Assembly: GCA_963728855.1 (NCBI GenBank)
Contig: CAVSLN010000007.1
Location: forward strand, 682,001 to 746,000
DNA length: 64,000 nt
Source of the DNA: AC-43 sp963728855
GTDB lineage: Bacteria > Actinomycetota > Actinomycetes > Mycobacteriales > Micromonosporaceae
Direction: 5' to 3'
The translations under genes were made by a program, and so were the position numbers. Of this stretch, positions 17,601 through 25,541 are shown one piece after another (position 1 is the first letter of the stretch; every line of letters starts with the position of its first letter). Below the pieces are notes generated by a model, which searched no databases, was not told where the DNA came from, and saw only the letters and a list, made by a program, of their open reading frames with translations.

Positions 17601-18306
17601 CGGCCGCCAGCACGGTCACCACGAGCGCGTCGCACCGGCCCAGCAGCTCCAGCAGCTGATCCCCCGGTGCCACGCCGGCCGTGCCCGCCTCCGCCGGAAC
17701 CCGGCTGCGGCTGTGCTCGGCGGAGACCGCCCGCAGGGAGGCCGCGTAGACGGGAAGCGGGTTCGCCCCGGCCGACGCCAGCGCGGAACAGAGGGTGTCG
17801 ACGAAGGCGGTGTTCCCCGCGAGCGCATGGGCCCGGTAGAACACGACGCCGACCGTCGGCCGCGCCGGGTCGGTGGACGGCGAGCCGTGCACGCCGTACA
17901 GCGGCATCGCCACCGGGGGAGCGAACCCCTCGCCGGTCAGCAGCAGCGTGTCCGACAGGAACCCGTACAGCGCGGCCAGGTTGGCCGGTCCGCCCTCGGC
18001 CAGGTACGCCAGCGCCTGCGTCGTCACCCCGGCCGGTACGGTCGACGCGGCCATCAGCTCGGCGTCGGGAGCCGCCTCCCCGCCGAGCACCACGGTCGGT
18101 ACCCCGCTCGCCCGTACGGCGGCCAGCCCCTCCGGCCACGTACGGGCGCCACCCAGCAGCCGTACCACCGCGACCGAGGCGCCGGACAGCAGCGCGGGCA
18201 GGTCGTCGACGTTCAACCGGGACGGGTTTGCGATGCGCCAGTCCGCCCCGCTCGCCCGGGCGGCGAGCAGGTCGGTGTCGGCGGTGGACAGCAGCGCGAT
18301 CGGCAC
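14641..18306 (-). CDS. cobN: Cobaltochelatase large subunit CobN
   Basis: CobN is the catalytic subunit of ATP-dependent cobalt insertion into hydrogenobyrinic acid a,c-diamide. The 1221-residue protein carries typical segments: HLGKHGTLEWLPGKGLGLS, PFIVNDPGEGTQAKRRAHAV, YGDMAKLEQLLDEY, VWGTSAMRTQGDDIAEVLALLG and FGSKPGAYGAGLL. Length and motifs fit an intact subunit. It works with an ATPase such as the ChlI/ChlD-like protein encoded 2 kb away. It lies outside the riboswitch operon, with no riboswitch of its own visible; it may be co-transcribed with the membrane protein gene 61 bases upstream. One exact palindrome and two related sequences lie at 16114-16185. Confidence 0.95.
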   Translation of the reverse strand: MPIALLSTADTDLLAARASGADWRIANPSRLNVDDLPALLSGASVAVVRLLGGARTWPEGLAAVRASGVPTVVLGGEAAPDAELMAASTVPAGVTTQALAYLAEGGPANLAALYGFLSDTLLLTGEGFAPPVAMPLYGVHGSPSTDPARPTVGVVFYRAHALAGNTAFVDTLCSALASAGANPLPVYAASLRAVSAEHSRSRVPAEAGTAGVAPGDQLLELLGRCDALVVTVLAAGGTRPADASAGGDDGAWDVAALRALDVPVFQGLCLTSSRAAWAASDAALTPMDAAMQVAIPEFDGRLITVPFSFKETGPDGVPVYVADPERAARVAGIAVATARLRRVPPSDKRVAVVLSSYPTRHSRVGNAVGLDTPASAVALLRAMRAAGYQTGDFPEDGDELVHRLIAAGGHDVEWLTEEQLAAAPARVPLADYAAWFAALPGPLRERIRAAWGEPPGELYVEGTDIVLASLRFGNVTLLIQPPRGFGENPVAIYHDPDLPPSHHYLAAYRWLAREVDAVVHLGKHGTLEWLPGKGLGLSSECAPDAVLGDLPLVYPFIVNDPGEGTQAKRRAHAVVVDHLVPPMARAETYGDMAKLEQLLDEYATVQALDPTKLPAVRAQIWTLIQAASLHHDLGVAEAPRDPDFDEFVLHVDGYLCEIKDSQIRDGLHILGAAPAGEARVNLVLAILRASQVWGGRTALPGLRHALAVHCGLSEVDGGFAGDPARLLSLVDGPHRTPADLLDLVEALARRLVLRADAASWDVDGLAENVLGEPAPDVRAVLEFAATEVVPRLDATTGELDAVLHALSGGYVPAGPSGSPTRGLVSVLPTGRNFYSVDPKAIPSRNAWDVGVALADSLLQRHRADTGEWPRTVGLTVWGTSAMRTQGDDIAEVLALLGCRPVWDDASRRVTGFEVVPLADLGRPRIDVTVRISGFFRDAFPHVVALLDDAVCAVASLPEAAEDNYVRAHATADNEEHGDWRRATTRIFGSKPGAYGAGLLPLIDARNWRDDRDLAEVYAVWGGYGYGKGLDGRAARDDLERVYRRISVAAKNVDTREHDIADSDDYFQYHGGMVAMVRALRGTSPAAYIGDSHVPAAVRTRSLAEETRRVFRARVVNPRWVEAMRRHGYKGAFELAATVDYLFGYDATAGVVEDWMYESLAASYVFDPAVRDFLAKSNPWALRGITERLLEAAERGLWAQPDQATLDGLRAAYLAVEGDLEA

Positions 18307-18327
18307 GGAAGGGACCTCCGGGACGGC

Positions 18328-18371
18328 GGGACAGGTCAGGCGTGGGACAGGTCAGGCGTGGGACAGGTCAG
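18328..18371. repeat. 16-bp tandem repeat, 2.7 copies
   Basis: GGGACAGGTCAGGCGT occurs at 18328 and 18344, with a partial third copy at 18360. It occupies the short gap before cobN and runs into the stop codon of the upstream gene. Confidence 0.85.
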
Positions 18372-19729
18372 CGGTACTCGGCCAGGCGCGGGCGCATGCC
18401 CACCAGGACGAGGAGGATGACCGTACCCATCATGACCGCCGGAATGACCGTCCACCCGAACATCTCGTCGCGTGCGTCACGCAACGCGGCGTCGAACGCC
18501 TGCCGGCGGCCCGCCGCGACCTGGCTGATCCCCGCGTCGTAGTAGTAGAAGTCGAAGGCGGCGTTGCCCCGCCGGATCCCGGTCAGCGTGGTGATCGCGT
18601 CCCCCGGATGGCCCGACGACGCGAGCGTGGTGATCTGGTCGTGGTCGCGCTGGTAGGTGTTCCACCGCTCGACCACGTCGTGCACCTGGGCCGGGCTGGT
18701 GTCCGGACCGGCCAGCAGCGTCGCCAGCCCCTCGCCGAGGGTGTCCGCGCCCGACCCGCACGACCCGCCGTTGATCAGGCAGTCCGACTTGGTGCGGAAG
18801 TCCCCCTGGAAGTACGGCAGGCCGCCGGACAGCACGTACCGGCTGGTGTCGGCGGCCGCGTCGTAGCTCACCGCCTGCGCCTGGGTGAGCGCGAGGTACG
18901 GGGCGAAGTACTGCTTCTGGGCGTTGTGCAGCCGGTCGGCCTCGTCGAGGAACACGAAGCTCGCGGCCACGACCAGCCCGACCGTCGCCAGCGTCGCGCC
19001 CAGCAGCGCCGGGTTGACCAGCCGGCGGTAGTGCCGGGCCAGCCGCCGCTGCAGCAGCGCGAGGACAAGCACCAGCGCGACGCCCAGCAGTACGGTGAGC
19101 ACCGTGCCCCACAGCGCCGTCCTGCGCTGGTCCGCGTACGCCTTGTCGAGCGTGGCCTGGCTGGACTCGCGCAGCTGCTTGGCTGTCGGCAGCAGCTCGA
19201 AGTGCAGCATGTTGGTGGCGTGGGCGTAGTAGCCGAGCGCGGCGGGCGGCAGCGGTGCCCCCGGCGCCTGCGGGGCCGCCTCGCGCTCCACCGCCATCGC
19301 CTGCGCGGCGAGCTGCCGATAGGCCCCGAGCTGGGCGAGCAGCTCCCGGATCGTGGCCCGGGTGGCGTCGGTGGTCGCCGCGCTGAGCGCCCGCTCGATG
19401 TCCCCGTCGATCTGCCGGCTGCGCTCCTGGTACGTACGCAGCGCGTCGAGCTGGCTCGCGGACAGGCCGTCCGCGTTGTCGATCATCACCAGCCGGGCCA
19501 CCTGGGCGTCCAGGTCGCTGAGCGCGAAGTACAGGTCGGACGCGGTGGCCGCCTGCGGTGCCGCCTCAGCGCCGATGACCTGTATCTCGTCGTGCAGCCG
19601 GGACATGAAGAAGCTGGTCGCGGCCAGGAGGAGCACGGCTATGGTCACCACCGAGGTGGTCCACAGGCGCAGCCGGACAGGGGTCGCGAGCCGGGTCGTC
19701 CGGCGGGTCCGGTCCGGGGTCGCCTGCAT
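18368..19729 (-). CDS. Membrane protein with two helical extracytoplasmic domains
   Basis: The 453-residue product is not assigned to a named family here. It has a first membrane segment (about residues 20-43), a long helical outer domain of about 170 residues, two central segments (TALWGTVLTVLLGVALVLVL and ATLATVGLVVAASFVFL), a second outer domain containing a Cys pair in DCLINGGSCGSG, and a final segment before the short tail MRPRLAEYR. The layout resembles chemoreceptor-type sensor regions without a signalling domain. ATG at 19729 is preferred because the protein-like sequence begins there. It lies upstream of cobN in the same direction. Confidence 0.7.
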   Translation of the reverse strand: MQATPDRTRRTTRLATPVRLRLWTTSVVTIAVLLLAATSFFMSRLHDEIQVIGAEAAPQAATASDLYFALSDLDAQVARLVMIDNADGLSASQLDALRTYQERSRQIDGDIERALSAATTDATRATIRELLAQLGAYRQLAAQAMAVEREAAPQAPGAPLPPAALGYYAHATNMLHFELLPTAKQLRESSQATLDKAYADQRRTALWGTVLTVLLGVALVLVLALLQRRLARHYRRLVNPALLGATLATVGLVVAASFVFLDEADRLHNAQKQYFAPYLALTQAQAVSYDAAADTSRYVLSGGLPYFQGDFRTKSDCLINGGSCGSGADTLGEGLATLLAGPDTSPAQVHDVVERWNTYQRDHDQITTLASSGHPGDAITTLTGIRRGNAAFDFYYYDAGISQVAAGRRQAFDAALRDARDEMFGWTVIPAVMMGTVILLVLVGMRPRLAEYR

Positions 19730-19804
19730 CACCGCGAGCACGGCGATCACGGTAGCGGTCCCCGGCAAGCATCGGGTATCGGCCTGGACGGTAGCGTCCG
19801 TCGC

Positions 19805-21417
19805 ATGGAGGGCCTCGCCGCCGAGATCGACCGGTACGGAGCCACCGCCCGGCCGTTGCGGCAGCTCGTGGCCCTGCTGACCGAGCGGCCGTACCGGCTC
19901 GACGGGCTGGTCCGGGCCACCGGGCTGCCCCGCCGTACGGTCGAGTCGGTGCTCGCCGCGCTGCGCCCCGACCTCGTCGACGAGTCCGGCGCGGTGCGCA
20001 TCCGTCGCGAGCTGGCGTCGGCGTACCGGGACCGGTTCGGCTGCGCGCAGCTCGCCCGTACCGCGCTCGCCGACCCGCTCGCGACCCGGCTCGCGTCGTC
20101 CGCCGAGCTGGTCGCCGACGCTGAGCGGCTGGTCGCCGGCGCGCCCCGGCCGGTCGCCGCCCTCGACCACGTGTCGGCCACGCCGGAGACCGCGGTGCGC
20201 CGGGCGCTCTGGCTGGACAGCACGTACGACCTCGCCGGCGCCCACCTGCTCTGCCTCGGCGACCACGACCTGACCTCGGTGCTCGTCGCGCAGGTCAACC
20301 CCGAGGTCACGGTCACCGTGGTCGACCTCGACGAGCGGGTGCTCGGGTACCTCGACGAGGCCGCCGCGGCGCGCGGTATCAGCCTGCGCTGCCTCGTCGG
20401 GGACCTCCGGTTCGGCCTGCCGCCGCTCGCCCGGGGCCGCGCCGACCTGGTGTTCACCGACCCGCCGTACACGCCCGAAGGGGTCGGGCTCTTCCTGGCC
20501 CGGGGCGTGCAGGGCCTGCGCGACCGGCAGCACGGCCGGCTCCTCATGGCGTACGGGTACAGCGAGCGGCACCCCGCCCTGGGCTGGCAGGTGCAGCAGG
20601 CCGCCGCCCGGCTCGGCCTGGCCTTCGAGGCGATCCTGCCCGGGTTCAACCGGTACCTGGGCGCGCAGGCCGTGGGCAGCGCCAGCGGCCTGTACGTCTG
20701 CCGGCCCACCGGGCGCGCCGGCCAGGCGACCCAACCCGCCACGGGCGGGATCTACACGCACGGCCCGCAGTCGGCCGAGGCCGCCGTCGTGCGCGCCGAC
20801 GATGCGGCGGTACGGGAGCTGACCCGCCTCGCGGGGGAGACGCGCCCCTGGTCGGCCCCGCCGGTACGGGCGCCCGGGTCCGCTTGGACACCGTGCTCGC
20901 CAGCGGCGTGCCGGCCCAGCTCGGCCGGGAGGCAGCCGTGGCCGTGGACCTGTCCGCCGACCCGGGCGCCTGGCTGCTGCGTACCCTCCTCGCCGCGAAC
21001 GCGGCCCGGCTGGCGCTGCTGGTCCCGAACGCCCACCCCGACGTGTCCAGCCAGCGTGGCCAGGACGGCCTCGCCGACCTGGTCCGCGACAAGTACCGGC
21101 TGGCCTACCTCCGCAACACGCCCGACGCCCGCTCGACGGTGGTGCTCGCCGACCGGGTCGCGTCTGCCTCGACGCCGGAGGCGGCTCTGCGACAGCACGT
21201 GCTGAACCGGGTGCACGGCAAGCTCGGCAACGTCTGGCTCGACGGGCTGGCCCGGCTCGCCGCCGACCTCCGCCTGGCTCCGGTGACCCGTGACGCGGCC
21301 CGCGAACGGGTGGCATCCGCCGCACACCGTCCGGACCTGCTCGACGCGTCCCTCGTCGAGCTACCTCGGCACACCCTCGCGGTGATGCTCGCCGCGGTTG
21401 CCGGGTCGGCCCGCTGA
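19805..21417 (+). pseudogene. Bis-aminopropylspermidine synthase-like methyltransferase fold, frameshifted
   Basis: Read through one frameshift this gene encodes about 537 residues. The first part (19805 to about 20848) has an N-terminal winged-helix segment and a BpsA/DUF43-type Rossmann domain (LLCLGDHDLTSVLVAQ, VVDLDERVLGYL, ADLVFTDPPYTPEGV), a family that adds aminopropyl groups to make branched polyamines. Homologous-looking sequence continues in another frame from about 20848 to the stop at 21417 (RLDTVLASGVPAQLG onward). Restoring one C in the CCCC run at 20845-20848 joins them, so one base is missing. Without it, translation continues in the wrong frame to 21205. It may be a real mutation or a sequencing error. 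Confidence 0.75.
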
Positions 21418-21590
21418 CCACCCCGGACCGCGTCACCACCCGCCGCGAAAGGTACAACATTACCCATTCAGGGTGATGCCCGACCGTCTCCGTACCGCGA
21501 CAGTATCTGGGTGAGCGTCGCGGTACTTACGCGCCCGGCCGGCACGAGGGGACGTGGCGCCTCGCGCATGCTCGGCGGAGGAGGGGCTCA

Positions 21591-21986
21591 GTGACAGATC
21601 CAACCTCAGTGACAGATCCAACCGCGGTGTTCTTCGACCGGCTGAGCAAGAGCGGGCCCAAAGAGCTGTCGCCGAAGATCCGGGCGACGATTCGTTTCGA
21701 CCTCTCGACCGATACCGACATCCAGCACTGGTTCACCGAATTCGAAAATGGGACCGTGCGCGTGTCGAGGGAGGAACGCGAGGCGGACTGTGTGATAAAA
21801 AGCGACAAGAAGCTGTTCGACCACCTCGCGGAGGGTAAGGGAAACGTATTTTCCGCATGGTTCCGCAACCAAATTGGCCTCGCTGGCAATAGGTCGCTTA
21901 TGACGGTGTTGCGGCACCTCCTCCCTGGGCCCTCGGGCGCACGCGATCCCGGCGCTACCGCCAGACAGGCAGGCGAGGGCCAATGA
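21591..21986 (+). CDS. SCP2-like sterol/lipid-binding domain protein
   Basis: The 131-residue protein looks like a single SCP2 domain (DTDIQHWFTEFENGTVRV, READCVIKSDKKLFDHLAEGK), a cavity fold that binds lipids or other hydrophobic molecules. A GGAGGAGGGG ribosome site precedes the GTG at 21591. The first 18 coding bases are duplicated, giving MTDPTS-VTDPTA and a second GTG at 21609, so either may be used. The stop overlaps the ATG of the following glucosidase (ATGA), so the two are co-translated. Base composition is visibly less GC-rich than that of neighbours. Confidence 0.7.
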   Translation: MTDPTSVTDPTAVFFDRLSKSGPKELSPKIRATIRFDLSTDTDIQHWFTEFENGTVRVSREEREADCVIKSDKKLFDHLAEGKGNVFSAWFRNQIGLAGNRSLMTVLRHLLPGPSGARDPGATARQAGEGQ

Positions 21987-24010
21987 TAAACCTGGTGAGC
22001 ATACTGGACGGCAACACCTTCATCGTCAGCGACGGTAACGGTGACATCGAACCGTCGCAGAGCTCGGTCATGGGGTTGTTCGCGTTCGACACGCGGTTCA
22101 TCTCCACCTGGGTCCTGACCATCAATGGAGAGCGGTTGTCCGCGCTGTCCGTGGATGACCTGCAGTATTTCGAGACGCGGTTCTTCCTGGTCCCGGGAAA
22201 GTCGCTCGAGTACGTCGACAGCAAGCTGTCAGTCGTGCGGCAGCGTTCGATCGGCGGCAGCTTCAGCGAGGAGCTGACCATCCTCAGCTTCAGCGAAGAG
22301 CCGGTCGACCTCTCGGTACGCATGGAAATCGGCAGCGACTTCGCCGACTTCTTCGAGGTCAAAGGCACGAAGCGGGGAAGAGGGGACGTCTCGCTATCGG
22401 TCGAGAGCGAGTGTCTGCGACTCGGCTACCAACGGGGCACCTTCGGGCGGGAGACGGTCATTACGTCCACTGAGACCGCGGAGATCGACCACCGCGGGCT
22501 GACCTTCAACGTTCGCCTGGAACCGCACGGAACATGGACGACGCAACTGCACGCGGAAACTGTGGTGCAGGCCGCACCGGGCCGCACCCGCGAACTGAGC
22601 ATCCAAGCCGCCGTGAAAGGCGCCAAGGTAAGGATGCAAGAGGAACTGGACGAGTGGCTGGCACAGGCACCGAAGCTGGTCTGCGACAGTGACGCGCTCA
22701 GCGAGACCTACCAGCGCGGCATGGTCGATCTCGCCGCCCTGCGGTATATACCGCTGACCGCGAGCGGAAAAAAGATGCCGGCGGCGGGCCTGCCGTGGTT
22801 CATGACGATATTCGGCCGCGACAGTATCTTCACGAGTCTGCAGATGCTGCCGTTCCAGCCGGAGCTCGCCGCGGTGACGCTGCCGGTTCTCGGTCGTGGT
22901 TCCGGTGCCAACCTTGACGACTTTCGGGACGAGGAGCCGGGGAAGATCTTACACGAGGTCCGGTACGGGGAGTCCGCCGCGTTCGACGTACTGCCCTATA
23001 CCCCCTACTACGGCACTGCCGACGCTACCCCGCTCTACGTCGTGCTCCTCGACGAGTACGAACGCTGGACCGGCGACGCGGAAATGGTACGGACTCTCGA
23101 GTTTGAGGCGCGGCGAGCGCTCAGCTGGATCGACCGGTACGGCGACCTGATGGGAAACGGTTACGTCTGGTACGAGCGGAGGAACACGAAGAGCGGCCTG
23201 GAGAACCAATGCTGGAAGGACTCCTGGGACTCAATCTCCTACCACGACGGCAGACTGCCCCCGCTACCCCGGGCAACCTGCGAGCTGCAAGGATACGCAT
23301 ACGACGCGAAGATGCGTGGGGCCCGCCTCGCCCGTGAGTTCTGGAACGACCCCGCCTACGCCGACCAGCTCGAAGCCGAAGCGGCGGCCCTCAAAGAGCG
23401 CTTCAACCGCGACTTCTGGGTCGAGGACGGCCAGTACTACGCCCTCGCCCTCGACCGGGACGGCCGACCCGTCGACGCCCTGTCATCCAACATAGGCCAC
23501 CTGCTCTGGAGCGGAATCGTCGACGACTCCCGGGCACGGGCAATCGCCAACCATCTCCTCGGACCCCGACTGTTCTCCGGCTGGGGCGTCCGTACCCTCG
23601 CCGTCGACGAGGGACGGTACAACCCGATCGGCTATCACGTCGGCACCGTCTGGCCCTTCGACAACTCCATCATCGCGTGGGGGCTCCGGCGGTACGGCTT
23701 CAACGTGGAAGCCGCAACCGTCGCCAAAGGCATGATCGACGCAGCCCCGTTCTTCCGCGGACGTCTCCCCGAAGCGTTCGCGGGCTACGAAAGAGAGCTC
23801 ACCAGGTACCCCGTGCAGTACCCGACCGCATGCAACCCCCAAGCGTGGTCGGCGGGCGCACCCATGCTGCTGCTACGCACGATGCTGGGCCTGGAACCGG
23901 TGGGCGACCGCTTGACCGTCGAGCCGGCACTACCCGAAGGACTGGGCCGCATCGAGCTCCTCGAAATCCCCGGCCGGTGGGGCAGGTTCGACGCCCTGGG
24001 ACGTGGGTGA
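21983..24010 (+). CDS. Glycogen-debranching-type amylo-alpha-1,6-glucosidase
   Basis: The 675-residue protein has the N-terminal beta domain (VMGLFAFDTRFISTWVLTIN) and C-terminal alpha/alpha toroid of bacterial debranching-type proteins. Recognisable segments include PWFMTIFGRDSIFTSLQML, EEPGKILHEVRYGE, YYGTADATPLYVVLLDEY, QCWKDSWDSI and the closing PTACNPQAWSAGAPMLLLRTMLGLEP. The substrate is presumably an alpha-glucan or oligosaccharide. It is coupled by ATGA to the SCP2 gene. A paralogue lies 2.8 kb downstream. Codon use (AAA, TAT, ATA codons) is unlike neighbouring genes, which suggests transfer. It converges on ohr. Confidence 0.87.
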   Translation: MINLVSILDGNTFIVSDGNGDIEPSQSSVMGLFAFDTRFISTWVLTINGERLSALSVDDLQYFETRFFLVPGKSLEYVDSKLSVVRQRSIGGSFSEELTILSFSEEPVDLSVRMEIGSDFADFFEVKGTKRGRGDVSLSVESECLRLGYQRGTFGRETVITSTETAEIDHRGLTFNVRLEPHGTWTTQLHAETVVQAAPGRTRELSIQAAVKGAKVRMQEELDEWLAQAPKLVCDSDALSETYQRGMVDLAALRYIPLTASGKKMPAAGLPWFMTIFGRDSIFTSLQMLPFQPELAAVTLPVLGRGSGANLDDFRDEEPGKILHEVRYGESAAFDVLPYTPYYGTADATPLYVVLLDEYERWTGDAEMVRTLEFEARRALSWIDRYGDLMGNGYVWYERRNTKSGLENQCWKDSWDSISYHDGRLPPLPRATCELQGYAYDAKMRGARLAREFWNDPAYADQLEAEAAALKERFNRDFWVEDGQYYALALDRDGRPVDALSSNIGHLLWSGIVDDSRARAIANHLLGPRLFSGWGVRTLAVDEGRYNPIGYHVGTVWPFDNSIIAWGLRRYGFNVEAATVAKGMIDAAPFFRGRLPEAFAGYERELTRYPVQYPTACNPQAWSAGAPMLLLRTMLGLEPVGDRLTVEPALPEGLGRIELLEIPGRWGRFDALGRG

Positions 24011-24074
24011 AGCCGATCCGGGCCGGCGGGAGGCGTGCTCACGGCCGCTCTGCCCGCACAGGTCAGGCACAGCC

Positions 24075-24497
24075 TCAAGAGATGGTGAGCGCCACCTCGA
24101 CGTTCCCGCGCACCGCCGCCGAGTACGGGCAGACCTCGTGCGCCGCCGCGACCAGCTGCTCCGCCTGCTCCGCCGGTACGCCCGGCAGCTCCGCCTCGAT
24201 CGCCACCCGCAGCCCGAAGCCGCGCGGCTCCCGCCGCACCAGCCCGACCTCGACGGTGACCGCGGTGTCCGCCAGCGGTACGCCGGCCTGGCGCGCGACG
24301 AGCTTCAGCGCGCTGTGGAAGCAGGCCGCGTACCCGGTGGCGAACAGCTGCTCCGGGTTGGTCGCGCCGCCCTCGCCGCCCAGCTCCTTGGGGATGGCCA
24401 GGGTGACGTCGAGCATCCCGTCGACCGTACGGGAGCGGCCGTCGCGCCCGTCTCCGGTCGAGGTGGCGGCGGTCTGGTAGATCGTCGACTGGGTCAT
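24075..24497 (-). CDS. ohr: Organic hydroperoxide resistance protein Ohr
   Basis: Ohr is a thiol peroxidase that reduces organic and fatty-acid hydroperoxides. The 140-residue protein has the two catalytic cysteine motifs YAACFHSALKLVA and AHEVCPYSAA, plus GGATNPEQLFATGY. Length is normal. The ATG overlaps the ohrR stop by four bases (ATGA), so the regulator and enzyme form one transcript. Confidence 0.95.
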   Translation of the reverse strand: MTQSTIYQTAATSTGDGRDGRSRTVDGMLDVTLAIPKELGGEGGATNPEQLFATGYAACFHSALKLVARQAGVPLADTAVTVEVGLVRREPRGFGLRVAIEAELPGVPAEQAEQLVAAAHEVCPYSAAVRGNVEVALTIS

Positions 24498-25000
24498 GAG
24501 ACTCCTTCGTCGGTGCCCCGGCCGCTCGTGGCGGCCGCGGGGTCGGGGCATGAAGTGATGGCGGCGGTGAACCGGACCAGGCTGGTGCGCAGCCGGTCCA
24601 GCTCCTCGGCGGGCAGCTCGCTCACGCAGGCCGCCCGGAGCGGGATGTCCCGCGCGGCGCGCTCCAGCTCGCGCCCGGCGTCGGTCAACGAGACCAGCAC
24701 CGAGCGCTCGTCGCCCGGCCGCCGCTCGCGGCGTACCAGCCCGGCCGCCTCCAGGCGCTTGAGCAGCGGGGACAGCGTGCCGGAGTCCAGGTGCAGGGCG
24801 GCGCCCAGCTCCTTGACCGGCCGCGGCCCGCCCTGCCAGAGCACCAGCAGGACGAGGTACTGCGGGTAGGTGAGGCCGACCTCGTCGAGCAGCGGTCGGT
24901 ACGCGGTGACCACCGCCCGGGAGGCGGCATAGAGCGCGAAGCAGACCAGCTGGTCGAGCTGGACCGGCTCGGGTCGGGTCCGCGACATGCGCATAATCAT
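24494..25000 (-). CDS. ohrR: MarR-family organic peroxide sensor OhrR
   Basis: The 168-residue repressor has a MarR winged helix (YPQYLVLLVLWQGGPRPVKELGAAL, LSPLLKRLEAAGLV, RRPGDERSVLVSLTDAG). The reactive cysteine expected of OhrR is the Cys in QLDQLVCFALYAASRAV, residue 20 from the first Met; its oxidation releases DNA. Three in-frame Met codons lie at the start (25000, 24994, 24988), so the exact N-terminus is open. It is translationally coupled to ohr, and a small inverted repeat directly upstream is a likely operator. The C-terminus has a Ser/Thr/Gly-rich extension. Confidence 0.93.
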   Translation of the reverse strand: MIMRMSRTRPEPVQLDQLVCFALYAASRAVVTAYRPLLDEVGLTYPQYLVLLVLWQGGPRPVKELGAALHLDSGTLSPLLKRLEAAGLVRRERRPGDERSVLVSLTDAGRELERAARDIPLRAACVSELPAEELDRLRTSLVRFTAAITSCPDPAAATSGRGTDEGVS

Positions 25001-25014
25001 TGCGCGCCATTAAG

Positions 25015-25024
25015 TTGTACACAA
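25015..25024. promoter_or_regulatory. Candidate OhrR operator
   Basis: TTGTACACAA has TTGT/ACAA arms and lies 15 bases before the ohrR start, in an AT-richer patch that breaks the GC-rich background. OhrR sites in other bacteria are AT-rich inverted repeats of similar type and place. Confidence 0.45.
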
Positions 25025-25214
25025 TCAAACTGCCGGGTGAGCCCGCTCACTCGCGGTGCTGCCGTCGCTCGCCCGCGTCGCGCCCTGTGCGCTACCCGTC
25101 GCCCCGATCCGCGCAGCCGACCGCGTGGCGCGTCTGGCGACGCCGGACACCGCGGCGTTCCGCCCACCCACCCGGCAGCGGTTTGGCGCGGCGCCCGTCG
25201 GGCATCCCGCCGCC

Positions 25215-25382
25215 ATGGATGAGCAGCGAGATCAACCACCCGCCGTCGAGCCGGAGGCGCCGACCGAGCCGCTGCCGGTACCCCCGGAGGCGCTCGCGTC
25301 CGGAGCCGAGGACGGCCCGGATCCGTACGGCCGCGAGGCGGCCATCGAGCAGTTGACCGCGCCCGCAGATAGTGACGATTAA
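25215..25382 (+). CDS. Small acidic hypothetical protein (55 aa)
   Basis: The product MDEQRDQPPAVEP onward is 55 residues, rich in Glu, Pro and Ala, and ends in ADSDD. It has no signal or membrane segment and is probably disordered. The frame is divergent from ohrR and precedes a glycosyltransferase gene by 159 bases. There is no strong ribosome site; the ATG follows CCGCCGCC. It may not be translated. Confidence 0.4.
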   Translation: MDEQRDQPPAVEPEAPTEPLPVPPEALASGAEDGPDPYGREAAIEQLTAPADSDD

Positions 25383-25541
25383 ATTACGGATAATCGCCCA
25401 AACCGTTACGGAAATCTGTGTGACACATTCGGAGAGTGACGCCACGCCGTCCGTGCTGCGCCGGACTGGGTGGTTGTGTTACCACTGGCAAATGCCGAGT
25501 GCTTAAGGCGTCCTTGCTTCACTTGAGTAGAGGGAGGGGTC

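Noticed and set aside
16735..18420. Long plus-strand frames opposite cobN
   Set aside because: They are shadows with low-complexity Arg/Gly/Asp composition and no motif, opposite a clearly real gene.
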